Assembly: GCA_938038825.1 (NCBI GenBank)
Contig: CALHST010000201.1
Location: 1 to 26,208, forward strand
DNA: 26,208 nt
From: an uncultured Paracoccaceae bacterium
Lineage (GTDB): Bacteria > Pseudomonadota > Alphaproteobacteria > Rhodobacterales > Rhodobacteraceae
Direction: 5' to 3'
The position numbers and the translations under genes were made by a program. Shown piece by piece: positions 1-6,902 of this stretch. The notes under the pieces are model-generated. The model was not told the DNA's origin and ran no database searches. It saw nothing but the letters and a program-made list of their open reading frames with translations. Each line of letters starts with the position of its first letter. Position 1 is the first letter of the stretch.

Positions 1-2294
1 TCGAACGCACTTTCCAGTGCCGCGTCCACTTTGGCCAACTCGTTGGGACCAAAGCCATGACCCGCAAGGGATGTGTGGTTGATGCCCGGCGCGTTGCCGA
101 TGGTGCCGTGCCCCACGGCGTAAGACACAATCTCTTCGATCTGCGCAGAACCATAGCCTAGCAGTTCAAGCGAGGCTGGAACCGACTGGTTGATGATCTT
201 GAAGTAACCGCCGCCAGCGAGCTTCTTGAATTTCACCAGCGCAAAGTCAGGCTCGATCCCTGTCGTGTCACAATCCATGACCAGACCAATGGTGCCCGTT
301 GGCGCGATCACGGTGGACTGCGCATTCCGGTAACCGTGTTGTTCACCCAGTTTCAAAGCTTCGTCCCATACAGCCATGGAAAGGTTGACCAATTTGGGAT
401 CCGGGCAGTTGGCGTGATCTAGGGCGACAGGGTTCACGCTGAGTGCGTCATAGCCATCTGTGGCGCCATAGGCGGCGTTGCGGTGGTTCTTGATGACGCG
501 CAGCATGTGGTCTGCGTTTTTCTTGTAGCCCGGGAATGGACCCAACTCGCCTGCCATCTCGGCAGAAGTCGCATAAGCCACGCCCGTCATGATCGCTGTC
601 AAAGATCCGCACAACGCGCGGCCTTCGTCGCTGTCATAGCCAAAGCCCATATTCATCAGCAAACCGCCGATATTGGCATAGCCCAGACCCAAAGTGCGGA
701 AGTCGTAAGACCGCTGCGCAATTTCCTTGGATGGGAATTGCGCCATCATCACGGAAATTTCCAACGTGACAGTCCACAAACGGGACGCATGCATGTAGTC
801 TTCGGCTTGGAACACGCCATCCTTCAGGAAGGTCAGCAGGTTCATCGACGCCAGGTTACAGGCCGTGTCATCCAGGAACATGTATTCGGAACACGGGTTG
901 GAACCACGGATCGGGCCGTCTGCGGGGCATGTGTGCCATTCGTTAACTGTGTCGTGGTACTGAATACCGGGATCGGCGCAGGCCCAGGCCGCATGACCCA
1001 CTTTTTCCCACAAATCCCGTGCCTTAACGGTCTTAGTGACTTTGCCATCCGTGCGGTTTATCAGTTCCCAATCCGCGTCTTTTTCAACTGCTGTCAGGAA
1101 CGCGTTTGTCACGCGGATCGAATTGTTGGAGTTCTGGCCCGAAACAGACGAATACGCTTCACTATCCCAATCCGTGTCATAGGTTGGGAATTCGATCGAC
1201 GTGTGGCCCTGCTTTGCATAGTCCAGCACGCGCTTGACGTATGTTTCCGGGATCGCAACGCGCTTGGCATCGCGGATCGCGTCTTTCAGCTGTGGGTTTA
1301 CTTTGGGGTCATAGGCATCCGCCTCAGTACCGTCCCACGCTTTGATCGCTGCGAAAATACCGTTGAGCTTTTGCTCGTGCATCTTTGAGCCTGCAACGAT
1401 GCTCGCCACTTTCTGCTCTTCGACAACCTTCCAGTTGATGAAGTCTTCGATATCTGGGTGGTCCGCGTCTACGATCACCATCTTCGCCGCACGGCGTGTT
1501 GTGCCGCCGGACTTGATCGCGCCAGCCGCCCGATCACCGATTTTCAGGAAACCCATCAGACCCGAGGACTTACCACCACCGGACAAGTTCTCACCTTCGC
1601 CACGCAAATGCGAGAAGTTGGTTCCTGTGCCAGAGCCGTACTTGAACAGACGCGCTTCACGCACCCACAAATCCATGATGCCACCATCATTCACCAGATC
1701 GTCAGACACGGACTGGATGAAGCAGGCATGCGGCTGCGGGTGTTCATAAGACGACGTGGATTTTGTCAGAACGCCGGTCTTGTAGTCCACATAGTGGTGG
1801 CCCTGCGCCGGACCGTCGATGCCATATGCCCAATGCAGACCTGTGTTGAACCACTGCGGCGAGTTTGGCGCAGCGCGCTGTGTCGCCAGCATATAGCGCA
1901 TCTCGTCAAAATAGGCGCGCGCATCATCTTCTGTCGTGAAGTAGCCGCCCTTCCAGCCCCAATACGTCCATGCACCTGCCAGCCGGTCAAACACTTGCTT
2001 GGAGGACACCTCACCGCCCATAACGGCCCCTTTGGCGGCTTTAGAGCGCCACAGAAACTCAGGAACGTCGTCTTCTTTAATCTTTTCCAACTTGGATGGA
2101 ACGCCCGCTTTGCGGAAATACTTCTGCGCAATCACATCGCTTGCGACTTGGCTCCAGCTATCAGGGACTTCGATACCCTCTAAGCGAAACACAATCGTCC
2201 CATCGGGATTACGGATTTCTGATGTCGTTGTTACAAACGCCAGCGCGTCGTACGCGTCTTGTGTAGCATCTGTAAATTTGCGTTCGATCTTCAT
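1..2294 (-). CDS. nrdJ: Adenosylcobalamin-dependent class II ribonucleoside-diphosphate reductase, N-terminal 764 residues (cut by window edge)
   Basis: Reduces ribonucleotides to deoxyribonucleotides in the cytoplasm using adenosylcobalamin to make the thiyl radical, so it works with or without oxygen. The start is ATG at 2294 behind a GAGG Shine-Dalgarno eight bases upstream, giving MKIERKFTD. Visible landmarks are HACFIQ with Cys191, NPCSE with Cys468 and TACNLASMNL with Cys479. The 11-residue spacing of the last two matches the thiyl-radical and redox cysteines of class II enzymes, and Cys191 is the likely redox partner. Family members of this type are about 1200 residues long, so roughly a third of the protein, including the C-terminal cysteine tail, lies beyond position 1. 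No frameshift is seen in the visible part. The gene has its own promoter region with NrdR boxes and a long leader. Identification is firm. Confidence 0.96.
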   Translation of the reverse strand, partial: MKIERKFTDATQDAYDALAFVTTTSEIRNPDGTIVFRLEGIEVPDSWSQVASDVIAQKYFRKAGVPSKLEKIKEDDVPEFLWRSKAAKGAVMGGEVSSKQVFDRLAGAWTYWGWKGGYFTTEDDARAYFDEMRYMLATQRAAPNSPQWFNTGLHWAYGIDGPAQGHHYVDYKTGVLTKSTSSYEHPQPHACFIQSVSDDLVNDGGIMDLWVREARLFKYGSGTGTNFSHLRGEGENLSGGGKSSGLMGFLKIGDRAAGAIKSGGTTRRAAKMVIVDADHPDIEDFINWKVVEEQKVASIVAGSKMHEQKLNGIFAAIKAWDGTEADAYDPKVNPQLKDAIRDAKRVAIPETYVKRVLDYAKQGHTSIEFPTYDTDWDSEAYSSVSGQNSNNSIRVTNAFLTAVEKDADWELINRTDGKVTKTVKARDLWEKVGHAAWACADPGIQYHDTVNEWHTCPADGPIRGSNPCSEYMFLDDTACNLASMNLLTFLKDGVFQAEDYMHASRLWTVTLEISVMMAQFPSKEIAQRSYDFRTLGLGYANIGGLLMNMGFGYDSDEGRALCGSLTAIMTGVAYATSAEMAGELGPFPGYKKNADHMLRVIKNHRNAAYGATDGYDALSVNPVALDHANCPDPKLVNLSMAVWDEALKLGEQHGYRNAQSTVIAPTGTIGLVMDCDTTGIEPDFALVKFKKLAGGGYFKIINQSVPASLELLGYGSAQIEEIVSYAVGHGTIGNAPGINHTSLAGHGFGPNELAKVDAALESAF

Positions 2295-2327
2295 TGGGCT
2301 GCCTCGCTCCAAGTGTGTTTTGTTATT

Positions 2328-2436
2328 CTTCGCATACTGCGAAGTGCGCACGTGCCGCGATGCGCCCACCGCGACCCAAAATCTTAAGTCCAAAGCCGCA
2401 AAACTTTGGTCTCGGCTCAAGGCCGATCAATTGGGT
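2328..2436 (-). promoter_or_regulatory. Structured 5' leader of nrdJ: three-way junction plus two hairpins
   Basis: Read as minus-strand RNA, ACCCAA (2436-2431) can pair with UUGGGU (2379-2374). This stem encloses two perfect hairpins: UCGGC/GCCGA with a 5-nt loop (2426-2412) and CCAAAG/CUUUGG with an 8-nt loop (2409-2390). Downstream follow GCGCA/UGCGC (2365-2346) and a perfect 7-bp hairpin with a 3-nt loop (2344-2328), which ends shortly before the Shine-Dalgarno of nrdJ. No run of U follows the hairpins, so a simple terminator is unlikely. I see no B12-box consensus of a cobalamin riboswitch. Role unknown; it could control translation or mRNA stability. Confidence 0.4.
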
Positions 2437-2508
2437 TTAAGTTTAGTCTTCAGTCCCCATTGCAGACCGTGTTCCATGATCGAGCGTTTCGTACCGCGCT
2501 ATGATCAC

Positions 2509-2524
2509 CCACTAGATATTGTGT
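2509..2524 (-). promoter_or_regulatory. NrdR box overlapping the likely nrdJ -10 element
   Basis: The 16 bases read CCACTAGATATTGTGT on the plus strand and match the NrdR-box consensus (acaCwAtATaTwGtgt) at 14 of 16 positions. NrdR is the ATP/dATP-sensing repressor of ribonucleotide reductase genes. The box covers a candidate -10 (CAATAT, 2521 to 2516 on the minus strand). The candidate -35 (TTGTGC, 2545 to 2540) lies 18 bases upstream, inside the second, weaker box. This arrangement suits repression of nrdJ. Confidence 0.75.
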
Positions 2525-2821
2525 GGTTTCAATCTGCCTGCACAACCTGCCGTATCTGAGCCTCTGTCGTCAACGCGTTTTTAAACTTTTTTTGACAATA
2601 AAATGCTTGACCAAAACGTGGCTTGGAGCGCCCACTGATTCATACGCATTTCGTCCCCACGCATTAACTTTTTGCCGCGGTTTGAAGGGGCAAAAATTAT
2701 CGTTGAATTGTCACGAATTAGCAGACCTGCATGCGCCACTACTTGAACTTGTCCACAGGATATCCCCCACCTCGCAAGAGTTTGCATTGAGCCTTCTTGG
2801 CTTTCGTGGTGTCATGGTTTT
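2525..2821. other. Non-coding gap upstream of the 2822 lipoprotein gene
   Basis: With the nrdJ leader this forms a 527-nt gap between divergent genes. Apart from the NrdR-box region it is AT-rich near 2575-2605. A good -35 (TTGACA, 2592-2597) has no matching -10 at 16-18 bases. A one-mismatch DnaA-box-like 9-mer, TTGTCCACA, lies at 2749-2757 but stands alone. I see no credible gene; the open frame from 2523 to 2825 has no recognisable protein features. Confidence 0.5.
2540..2555 (-). promoter_or_regulatory. Degenerate second NrdR box, 31 bp from the first
   Basis: GCACAACCTGCCGTAT on the plus strand matches the NrdR consensus at only 9 of 16 positions, but it keeps the CACAA half and GT at the other end. 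It begins exactly 31 bases from the strong box, the three-turn spacing usual for paired NrdR boxes. It overlaps the candidate -35 of nrdJ. Spacing is the main support; sequence alone would not be enough. Confidence 0.4.
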
Positions 2822-3325
2822 ATGACCGCTATTTTTCCCCGACTGACACTTCTCGGATGCATTTTGTGTGCTGCTTGTGCACCACAGTATGTAGAGCGCA
2901 GCGCTGACGACCCACAAGATGTGCCTGTTCGACGTGCTTTCTTCGAAACGAATCCATCTAATCTGGAAGCCGCGTTTGAATTCGGCTGTCGTGAACCCGG
3001 GGATGTGTACTCGCGCCCCGACAGCACGACAGCGCGGTGCAATATCGTGCCCACACCTGAAAGTGCTGCGTTCCTGCTGGTTCAATTCGATGCGGAACTG
3101 GAACAGCCCACTTTGGTGGTGCAAAAGACAGTTCGCCCGGTCGCCAACTGCTTTGAGGTCGAGATGAGCTATTTCGCCGAGATCAAAGCCAAGACAGGCA
3201 ATCAGCAGCGCATCTATATTCAAAGCCGAAACTTGGATCGTCAGATCGACCAAATCCTGTTGTCCACGGGTGGACGCCTTAGCTTGGCACAATCACCGGC
3301 GCAAGATTGCGCACCAGCAGGTTAA
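2822..3325 (+). CDS. Putative small lipoprotein, function unknown
   Basis: A 167-residue protein I do not recognise. It starts with a short basic-hydrophobic signal (MTAIFPRLTLLG) that leads to LCAAC, a plausible lipobox with Cys19 as the lipidated residue, although Cys at the -3 position is unusual. The mature part carries four further cysteines (Cys57, Cys73, Cys109, Cys164 by my count), which would suit disulphides in the periplasm. No membrane segment follows the signal. The Shine-Dalgarno is weak, so the start is uncertain. A 193-codon open frame lies on the opposite strand (2711-3292), but it has no signal or family features; the lipobox favours the plus strand. The gene is divergent from nrdJ and converges on the tRNA-Pro. 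Confidence 0.6.
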   Translation: MTAIFPRLTLLGCILCAACAPQYVERSADDPQDVPVRRAFFETNPSNLEAAFEFGCREPGDVYSRPDSTTARCNIVPTPESAAFLLVQFDAELEQPTLVVQKTVRPVANCFEVEMSYFAEIKAKTGNQQRIYIQSRNLDRQIDQILLSTGGRLSLAQSPAQDCAPAG

Positions 3326-3424
3326 CAGCCAACAAGACGGCTGGTTAGCGCGGCGTATAGTGCAACGTGCGCCTCAGCGCATCGACATCTGTGTTTGGAG
3401 TTTGATTGTACAGGGGAAGAAAGT

Positions 3425-3501
3425 GGTCGGGGCGGCGAGATTCGAACTCACGACCCCCTGTACCCAAAACAGGTGCGCTACCAGACTGCGCCACGCCCCG
3501 G
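3425..3501 (-). tRNA. tRNA-Pro (anticodon TGG)
   Basis: On the minus strand the acceptor arms CGGGGCG and CGCCCCG pair perfectly, followed by discriminator A and an encoded CCA. The anticodon stem CCTGT/ACAGG holds the loop TTTGGGT, giving anticodon TGG, which reads CCA and probably the other proline codons. The T arm contains GTTCGAATC. Length is 77 nt. It lies downstream of the DUF192 gene, separated from it by a terminator hairpin. Confidence 0.97.
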
Positions 3502-3540
3502 ACCGTGAGAGGCTCAATACGCAGCGCGGACGCATTTGAA

Positions 3541-3570
3541 AAGCGAAAAAGCGACCCGTGGGTCGCTTTC
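3541..3570 (-). terminator. Rho-independent terminator after the DUF192 gene
   Basis: A perfect 9-bp stem, AAAGCGACC (3548-3556) with GGTCGCTTT (3561-3569), has a 4-nt loop. Read on the minus strand it continues into a T-rich tail (TTTTTCGCTTTTC). It sits 34 bases after the DUF192 stop codon at 3604 and before the tRNA-Pro gene. Confidence 0.75.
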
Positions 3571-3603
3571 TCGTAAAAAAGTTCACATGTCTCTAAACCG
3601 ACG

Positions 3604-4068
3604 CTAATCGTCGCAAGGCCAGGCCGCTGCAGATCCAAAAAACGGGTGTTGAATTTCGGATCCCGCAACAATTCCCAACCGCTTGGCCAAACCGCCGTTG
3701 ATCTCCAGCACAGCGATTAAGCCATTTCCGCCGAAAATTGGGGTCTCGTCCAAAGGCTGTGCCCTGTCATGCACGCGCTTCACCACACCTTCGGGGTCAA
3801 TGAAGATCATATCCAGCTCGATAAGCGTATTGCGCATCCAAAAGCTCAAAGGCCCCGGTCGATCATACAAAAACAACATGCCTGCCGACGATGCCATCGA
3901 CTCGCGATGCATCAATCCAAGTTGCTGTTCTTCAAGATCATCGGCAATTTCAACGGAGAACCGGGCTTCGCCCCAATCGCCACGAAGACGTACTTGATCT
4001 TCGCTGCAAGCGGCAACAGATTGTCCTGCTATGAACGCAAACGCCACAGCAAACGCAGCTCGAAGCAT
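3604..4068 (-). CDS. DUF192 family secreted protein
   Basis: A 154-residue DUF192 protein. Residues 1-20 form a signal peptide (MLRAAFAVAFAFIAG, then SVAAC), so export to the periplasm is likely; a lipid anchor at Cys21 is possible but the lipobox is imperfect. Family hallmarks are EEQQLGLMHRESM near the N-terminus, GMLFLYDRPGPLSFWMRNT in the middle, IELDMIFID, and a late EINGG. The biochemical role of DUF192 is not established. Its ATG (4068) overlaps the stop of the cold-shock gene by one base (TAATG), so translation is probably coupled. A terminator follows at 3541-3570. Confidence 0.88.
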   Translation of the reverse strand: MLRAAFAVAFAFIAGQSVAACSEDQVRLRGDWGEARFSVEIADDLEEQQLGLMHRESMASSAGMLFLYDRPGPLSFWMRNTLIELDMIFIDPEGVVKRVHDRAQPLDETPIFGGNGLIAVLEINGGLAKRLGIVAGSEIQHPFFGSAAAWPCDD

Positions 4069-4622
4069 TAGGATTGCTCGGTCTCGGCGTCGGCCTCGGT
4101 CACTCCAGCTTCCCAGGCGACAACTTCTGCGGCCATACGTCCCCGTTTGCCATCAATAACCCGAAGCGCCAAAGCCTCACCAGGTTGCAGATCGCTTAAA
4201 CCGGACCTGCGCAGAACTTCAACATGCAGAAACACATCTTCTGATTTCCCAAAGATGTTGGCAAATCCAAACCCCTTGGCCTTGTCGAACCACTTCACCC
4301 GAGCAGGCTCAAGTTCCGCGGATGCAACATCGCCTTCTTCCAAAAGCGCGATATCCGCAAGTGGTGTGTCATCTTCAAGTTCCGGGGGATCAATTCTAAA
4401 AATCTCGGTCGCCTGCACACCACGTGTCGTGTGCTGCGTCGTGATTTCGATTCCCGCTCCGTCTGCAATCGAGCTTTGTCCAAAGTTACGTAAAACGTTC
4501 ACATGCAAAAGGATGTCCGGGCCACCTGCTGAGGCGACTACAAACCCAAATCCCTTAACCGGATCGAACCATTTCACATGTCCAATGACACGCTCTTCTA
4601 TATTTGAATCACTGTCCGCCAA
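4068..4622 (-). CDS. Two-domain cold-shock (CSD/CspA-like) protein
   Basis: A 184-residue protein with two cold-shock domains. The first spans about residues 12-77 (GHVKWFDPVKGFGFV, then ILLHVNVLR) and the second about 106-172 (ARVKWFDKAKGFGFA, then VFLHVEVLR). Both keep RNP1 (KGFGF); RNP2 is altered from VFVH to ILLH and VFLH. An acidic linker joins them. Such proteins bind single-stranded RNA or DNA and unfold or chaperone mRNA. The start is TTG at 4622 behind a strong GGAAGAG; no in-frame ATG lies nearby. Single-domain CspA is about 70 residues, so this is the tandem form common in alphaproteobacteria. It is translationally coupled to the DUF192 gene. Confidence 0.92.
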   Translation of the reverse strand: MADSDSNIEERVIGHVKWFDPVKGFGFVVASAGGPDILLHVNVLRNFGQSSIADGAGIEITTQHTTRGVQATEIFRIDPPELEDDTPLADIALLEEGDVASAELEPARVKWFDKAKGFGFANIFGKSEDVFLHVEVLRRSGLSDLQPGEALALRVIDGKRGRMAAEVVAWEAGVTEADAETEQS

Positions 4623-4755
4623 CGCGTATTCTCTTCCATCGCGGTACTGTCCGCGTTCACTCAGCGTTACAATCGACTACAAACGCATGCTCTTTCAAGG
4701 CTTTTCATCAAATTTAATAACTAATTTGTTCATTAACCTCACGGCACCTCTAATT

Positions 4756-5361
4756 TTAAGGGTTTAGTCGCAAAATTGTCCAGTCATTTTGCCCGGTTGC
4801 CCTGCGCCATTGGAAGCGATCATGCAGGCGATGCGCACCATCAGCCCAAAATTCGATATGATTTGGCTCGATTTTATAGCCGCCCCAGTGCGGAGGGCGT
4901 TTTGGAGAATCCCCCATCTTGGCTGTCACGTCCTCTAGGGCGCGTTCCAATTGGCCCCGATTTTCCAACGGGCGGCTTTGCTGCGAAGCCCATGCCCCCA
5001 GCCGACTTTTGAGAGATCGGCTTGCAAAATAGGTATCGGCCTGCTCGGCAGTGACCCTTGTTACAGACCCACGCACACGAATTTGACGCCGCAACGATTT
5101 CCAATGGATGACAAAGGCCGCTTTACCAGCGTCTTCAACTTCTTGCGCTTTGGTGCTTTCGTAGTTCGTATAAAAGACAAAGCCGTCATCTTCGATCCCC
5201 TTCAAAAGTACCACACGCACATTGGGCATGCCATCTGCATCCACGGTGGCAAGAGACATGGCATTTGGGTCGTTCACTTCGCCCTCTTGCGCCTCGGCCA
5301 ACCACGCGCGAGCAATCTCGAACGGATCATCGCCCGCAAAGATACCGGATCTGTCTGTCAT
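4756..5361 (-). CDS. pdxH: Pyridoxamine 5'-phosphate oxidase
   Basis: Uses FMN and oxygen to convert pyridoxamine or pyridoxine 5'-phosphate to pyridoxal 5'-phosphate, the last step of vitamin B6 synthesis and salvage. The N-terminal FMN-binding half contains NVRVVLLKG (47-55) and FYTNYES (63-69). The C-terminal signature runs from PHWGGYKI to RLHDRFQWRR (about residues 157-187). The protein is 201 residues from ATG 5361, near the usual 200-230. The frame extends upstream to 5421 with an alternative ATG at 5376, but MTDRSGIFAGDDPF resembles family N-termini best. It is divergent from fabI with a 139-nt gap. Confidence 0.95.
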   Translation of the reverse strand: MTDRSGIFAGDDPFEIARAWLAEAQEGEVNDPNAMSLATVDADGMPNVRVVLLKGIEDDGFVFYTNYESTKAQEVEDAGKAAFVIHWKSLRRQIRVRGSVTRVTAEQADTYFASRSLKSRLGAWASQQSRPLENRGQLERALEDVTAKMGDSPKRPPHWGGYKIEPNHIEFWADGAHRLHDRFQWRRATGQNDWTILRLNP

Positions 5362-5431
5362 GTGCTGTCGCCCCATAGAACCTATGTCGTGGTAACTAGG
5401 ACGACATTGCGCGCCCTTCAATGGCCAAGTC

Positions 5432-5460
5432 TTGATGGTATTTGCGCAATCGCCTAAAGC
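5432..5460 (+). promoter_or_regulatory. Candidate promoter of fabI
   Basis: TTGATG (5432-5437) and TAAAGC (5455-5460) are separated by 17 bases and lie about 40 bases before the fabI ATG. The -35 is fair and the -10 weak. Confidence 0.3.
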
Positions 5461-5500
5461 AGAGTGGTTGCACGACTAAACAGTGTGGGGGCAGTTGCAC

Positions 5501-6307
5501 ATGGCAGAGGCATTAATGGCCGGTAAGCGAGGTCTGATCATGGGCCTGGCCAATGATAAATCCATCGCATGGGGCGTTGCAAAGACGCTTGCGGAACATG
5601 GCGCTGAACTCGCCTTTTCCTACCAAGGGGATGCGTTGAAAAAACGCGTCGATCCGTTGGCCGCACAGCTTGGCTCGGACATTGTCTTGCCCTGTGATGT
5701 CGGCGACGAAGCGTCCCTTGACGCGCTGTTTGACGCGTTAAAAGAGCGTTGGGGCAACTTGGATTTTGTTGTCCATGCCATTGGCTTTTCTGACAAAAAT
5801 GAGCTTCGCGGTCGCTATGTTGACACCAGCCGTGGCAATTTCGCGATGTCTATGGATATCTCGGTCTATTCCTTCACAGCCGTGATGCAACGGGCCGAAA
5901 AGATGATGAAAGACGGCGGGTCTGCCATCACACTGACTTACTATGGGGCAGAAAAGGTTATGCCTCATTACAACGTTATGGGTGTGGCGAAGGCAGCTCT
6001 TGAAGCATCTGTTCAATATCTGGCGGAAGACCTTGGCAAAGACAACATCCGCGTCAACGCAATCTCGGCAGGTCCTATCAAAACCTTGGCCGCTTCTGGC
6101 ATCGGCGATTTCCGCTATATTATGAAGTGGAACGAATACAACTCTCCCCTGCGTCGCAATGTCACCATCGAAGATGTGGGCAAAGCATCGCTCTTTTTGC
6201 TGTCCGACCTGGGGTCTGGAACCACCGGGGAAAACCTGCATGTGGATGCGGGCTATCATGTCGTTGGCATGAAAGCCGTGGATGCACCAGATATGAGCAA
6301 AGGGTAA
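5501..6307 (+). CDS. fabI: Enoyl-[acyl-carrier-protein] reductase (NADH), FabI type
   Basis: Catalyses the last reduction of each fatty acid elongation cycle and is the target of triclosan-type inhibitors. The protein is an SDR-fold enzyme of 268 residues. The N-terminus has the FabI form of the nucleotide-binding loop (GLIMGLANDKSIAWG), and the active site is Tyr147, Tyr157 and Lys164, spaced as Y-x9-Y-x6-K, equivalent to E. coli Tyr146/Tyr156/Lys163. The C-terminus has GENLHVDAGYH. I chose ATG 5501, preceded by GGGGGCAG, over the upstream GTG at 5483. The next gene starts five bases after the stop, so the two are probably co-transcribed. Confidence 0.96.
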   Translation: MAEALMAGKRGLIMGLANDKSIAWGVAKTLAEHGAELAFSYQGDALKKRVDPLAAQLGSDIVLPCDVGDEASLDALFDALKERWGNLDFVVHAIGFSDKNELRGRYVDTSRGNFAMSMDISVYSFTAVMQRAEKMMKDGGSAITLTYYGAEKVMPHYNVMGVAKAALEASVQYLAEDLGKDNIRVNAISAGPIKTLAASGIGDFRYIMKWNEYNSPLRRNVTIEDVGKASLFLLSDLGSGTTGENLHVDAGYHVVGMKAVDAPDMSKG

Positions 6308-6312
6308 CCAAC

Positions 6313-6831
6313 ATGGCGGATCGTCTTCCCCACGAAAAAGGCTTCCATGTCAGCTGGGACCAAATGCACCGTGACAGTCGAGCGCTGGCGTGGCGTCTCG
6401 ATGGCAAAGGCCCCGACAACGGTGCTTGGAAAGCCATCGTCGCGATCACCCGCGGCGGTATGGCCCCGGCGATGATTGTTGCGCGCGAATTGGATGTGCG
6501 CACCGTCGACACCATCAGCGTGAAATCCTACCACGCAGGCGGCGGCAAGGCTGACAAACAAAGCGATGCCGAAGTTCTGAAATCCCCGGATGCCGAGATG
6601 ATGGGCGATGGGACGGGTATCCTGGTGATCGACGATCTGGTGGACAGCGGTAAAACGCTGGAACTTGTGCGCTCCTTATACCCCAATGCGCATTTCGCGA
6701 CGGTCTATGCAAAACCACAGGGTGAACCACAAGTTGACGACTTTATCACTGGAGTCAGCCAAGACACATGGATCTTTTTTCCGTGGGACATGGCGTTGCA
6801 ATATGTCGAACCCTATCGCGGCAAAGACTAA
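6313..6831 (+). CDS. gpt: Xanthine(-guanine) phosphoribosyltransferase
   Basis: Transfers phosphoribosyl from PRPP to xanthine and guanine in purine salvage. The 172-residue protein has the type I phosphoribosyltransferase fold: the PRPP loop VIDDLVDSGKT at residues 105-115, an early AITRGGMAPA segment, and a C-terminal FFPWDMALQY typical of bacterial Gpt. E. coli Gpt is 152 residues; the extra length is mostly in the N-terminus and the KSPDAEMMGDG loop. The ATG at 6313 follows the fabI stop by five bases, with GGG just inside the end of fabI as a weak ribosome site. A longer open frame from 6127 overlaps fabI and is not credible. Confidence 0.92.
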   Translation: MADRLPHEKGFHVSWDQMHRDSRALAWRLDGKGPDNGAWKAIVAITRGGMAPAMIVARELDVRTVDTISVKSYHAGGGKADKQSDAEVLKSPDAEMMGDGTGILVIDDLVDSGKTLELVRSLYPNAHFATVYAKPQGEPQVDDFITGVSQDTWIFFPWDMALQYVEPYRGKD

Positions 6832-6847
6832 GCCTGACGACAACAAA

Positions 6848-6876
6848 CAAAGCGCAGTTTGTTGGGCTGCGCTTTG
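6848..6876. terminator. Shared hairpin between the converging gpt and porin genes
   Basis: A perfect 10-bp stem, CAAAGCGCAG (6848-6857) with CTGCGCTTTG (6867-6876), has a 9-nt loop. On the minus strand it runs into TTTGTTTGTTG, so it should end porin transcripts well. On the plus strand the tail (CTCTGCC) lacks a T run. Confidence 0.65.
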
Positions 6877-6902
6877 CTCTGCCTTAAAGCTGTTTCAATG
6901 AC

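Noticed and set aside
2294..2510. Cobalamin riboswitch upstream of nrdJ
   Set aside because: The leader is structured but I find no B12-box consensus and no terminator or anti-terminator pair.
483..2559. Several plus-strand frames of 135-301 codons over nrdJ
   Set aside because: The opposite strand encodes an uninterrupted ribonucleotide reductase with all catalytic motifs; the plus-strand peptides are rich in His, Arg and Cys and lack family features.
2749..2757. DnaA box (TTGTCCACA)
   Set aside because: A single one-mismatch 9-mer with no second box or AT-rich unwinding region; expected by chance in 26 kb.
2711..3292. 193-codon minus-strand frame over the lipoprotein gene
   Set aside because: No signal, motif or ribosome site; the plus-strand frame has a signal peptide with a lipobox. 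Kept as a low-probability alternative.
3345..3671. Frames across tRNA-Pro(TGG) with AARFELTTP or VAQSGSAPVLGTGG-like peptides
   Set aside because: These are translations across a tRNA gene on either strand; the tRNA folds perfectly and carries its CCA.
4690..4745. CtrA site (TTAA-N7-TTAA) in the AT-rich region upstream of the cold-shock gene
   Set aside because: Only a near match (TTAA-N7-ATTA) in a low-complexity AT stretch.
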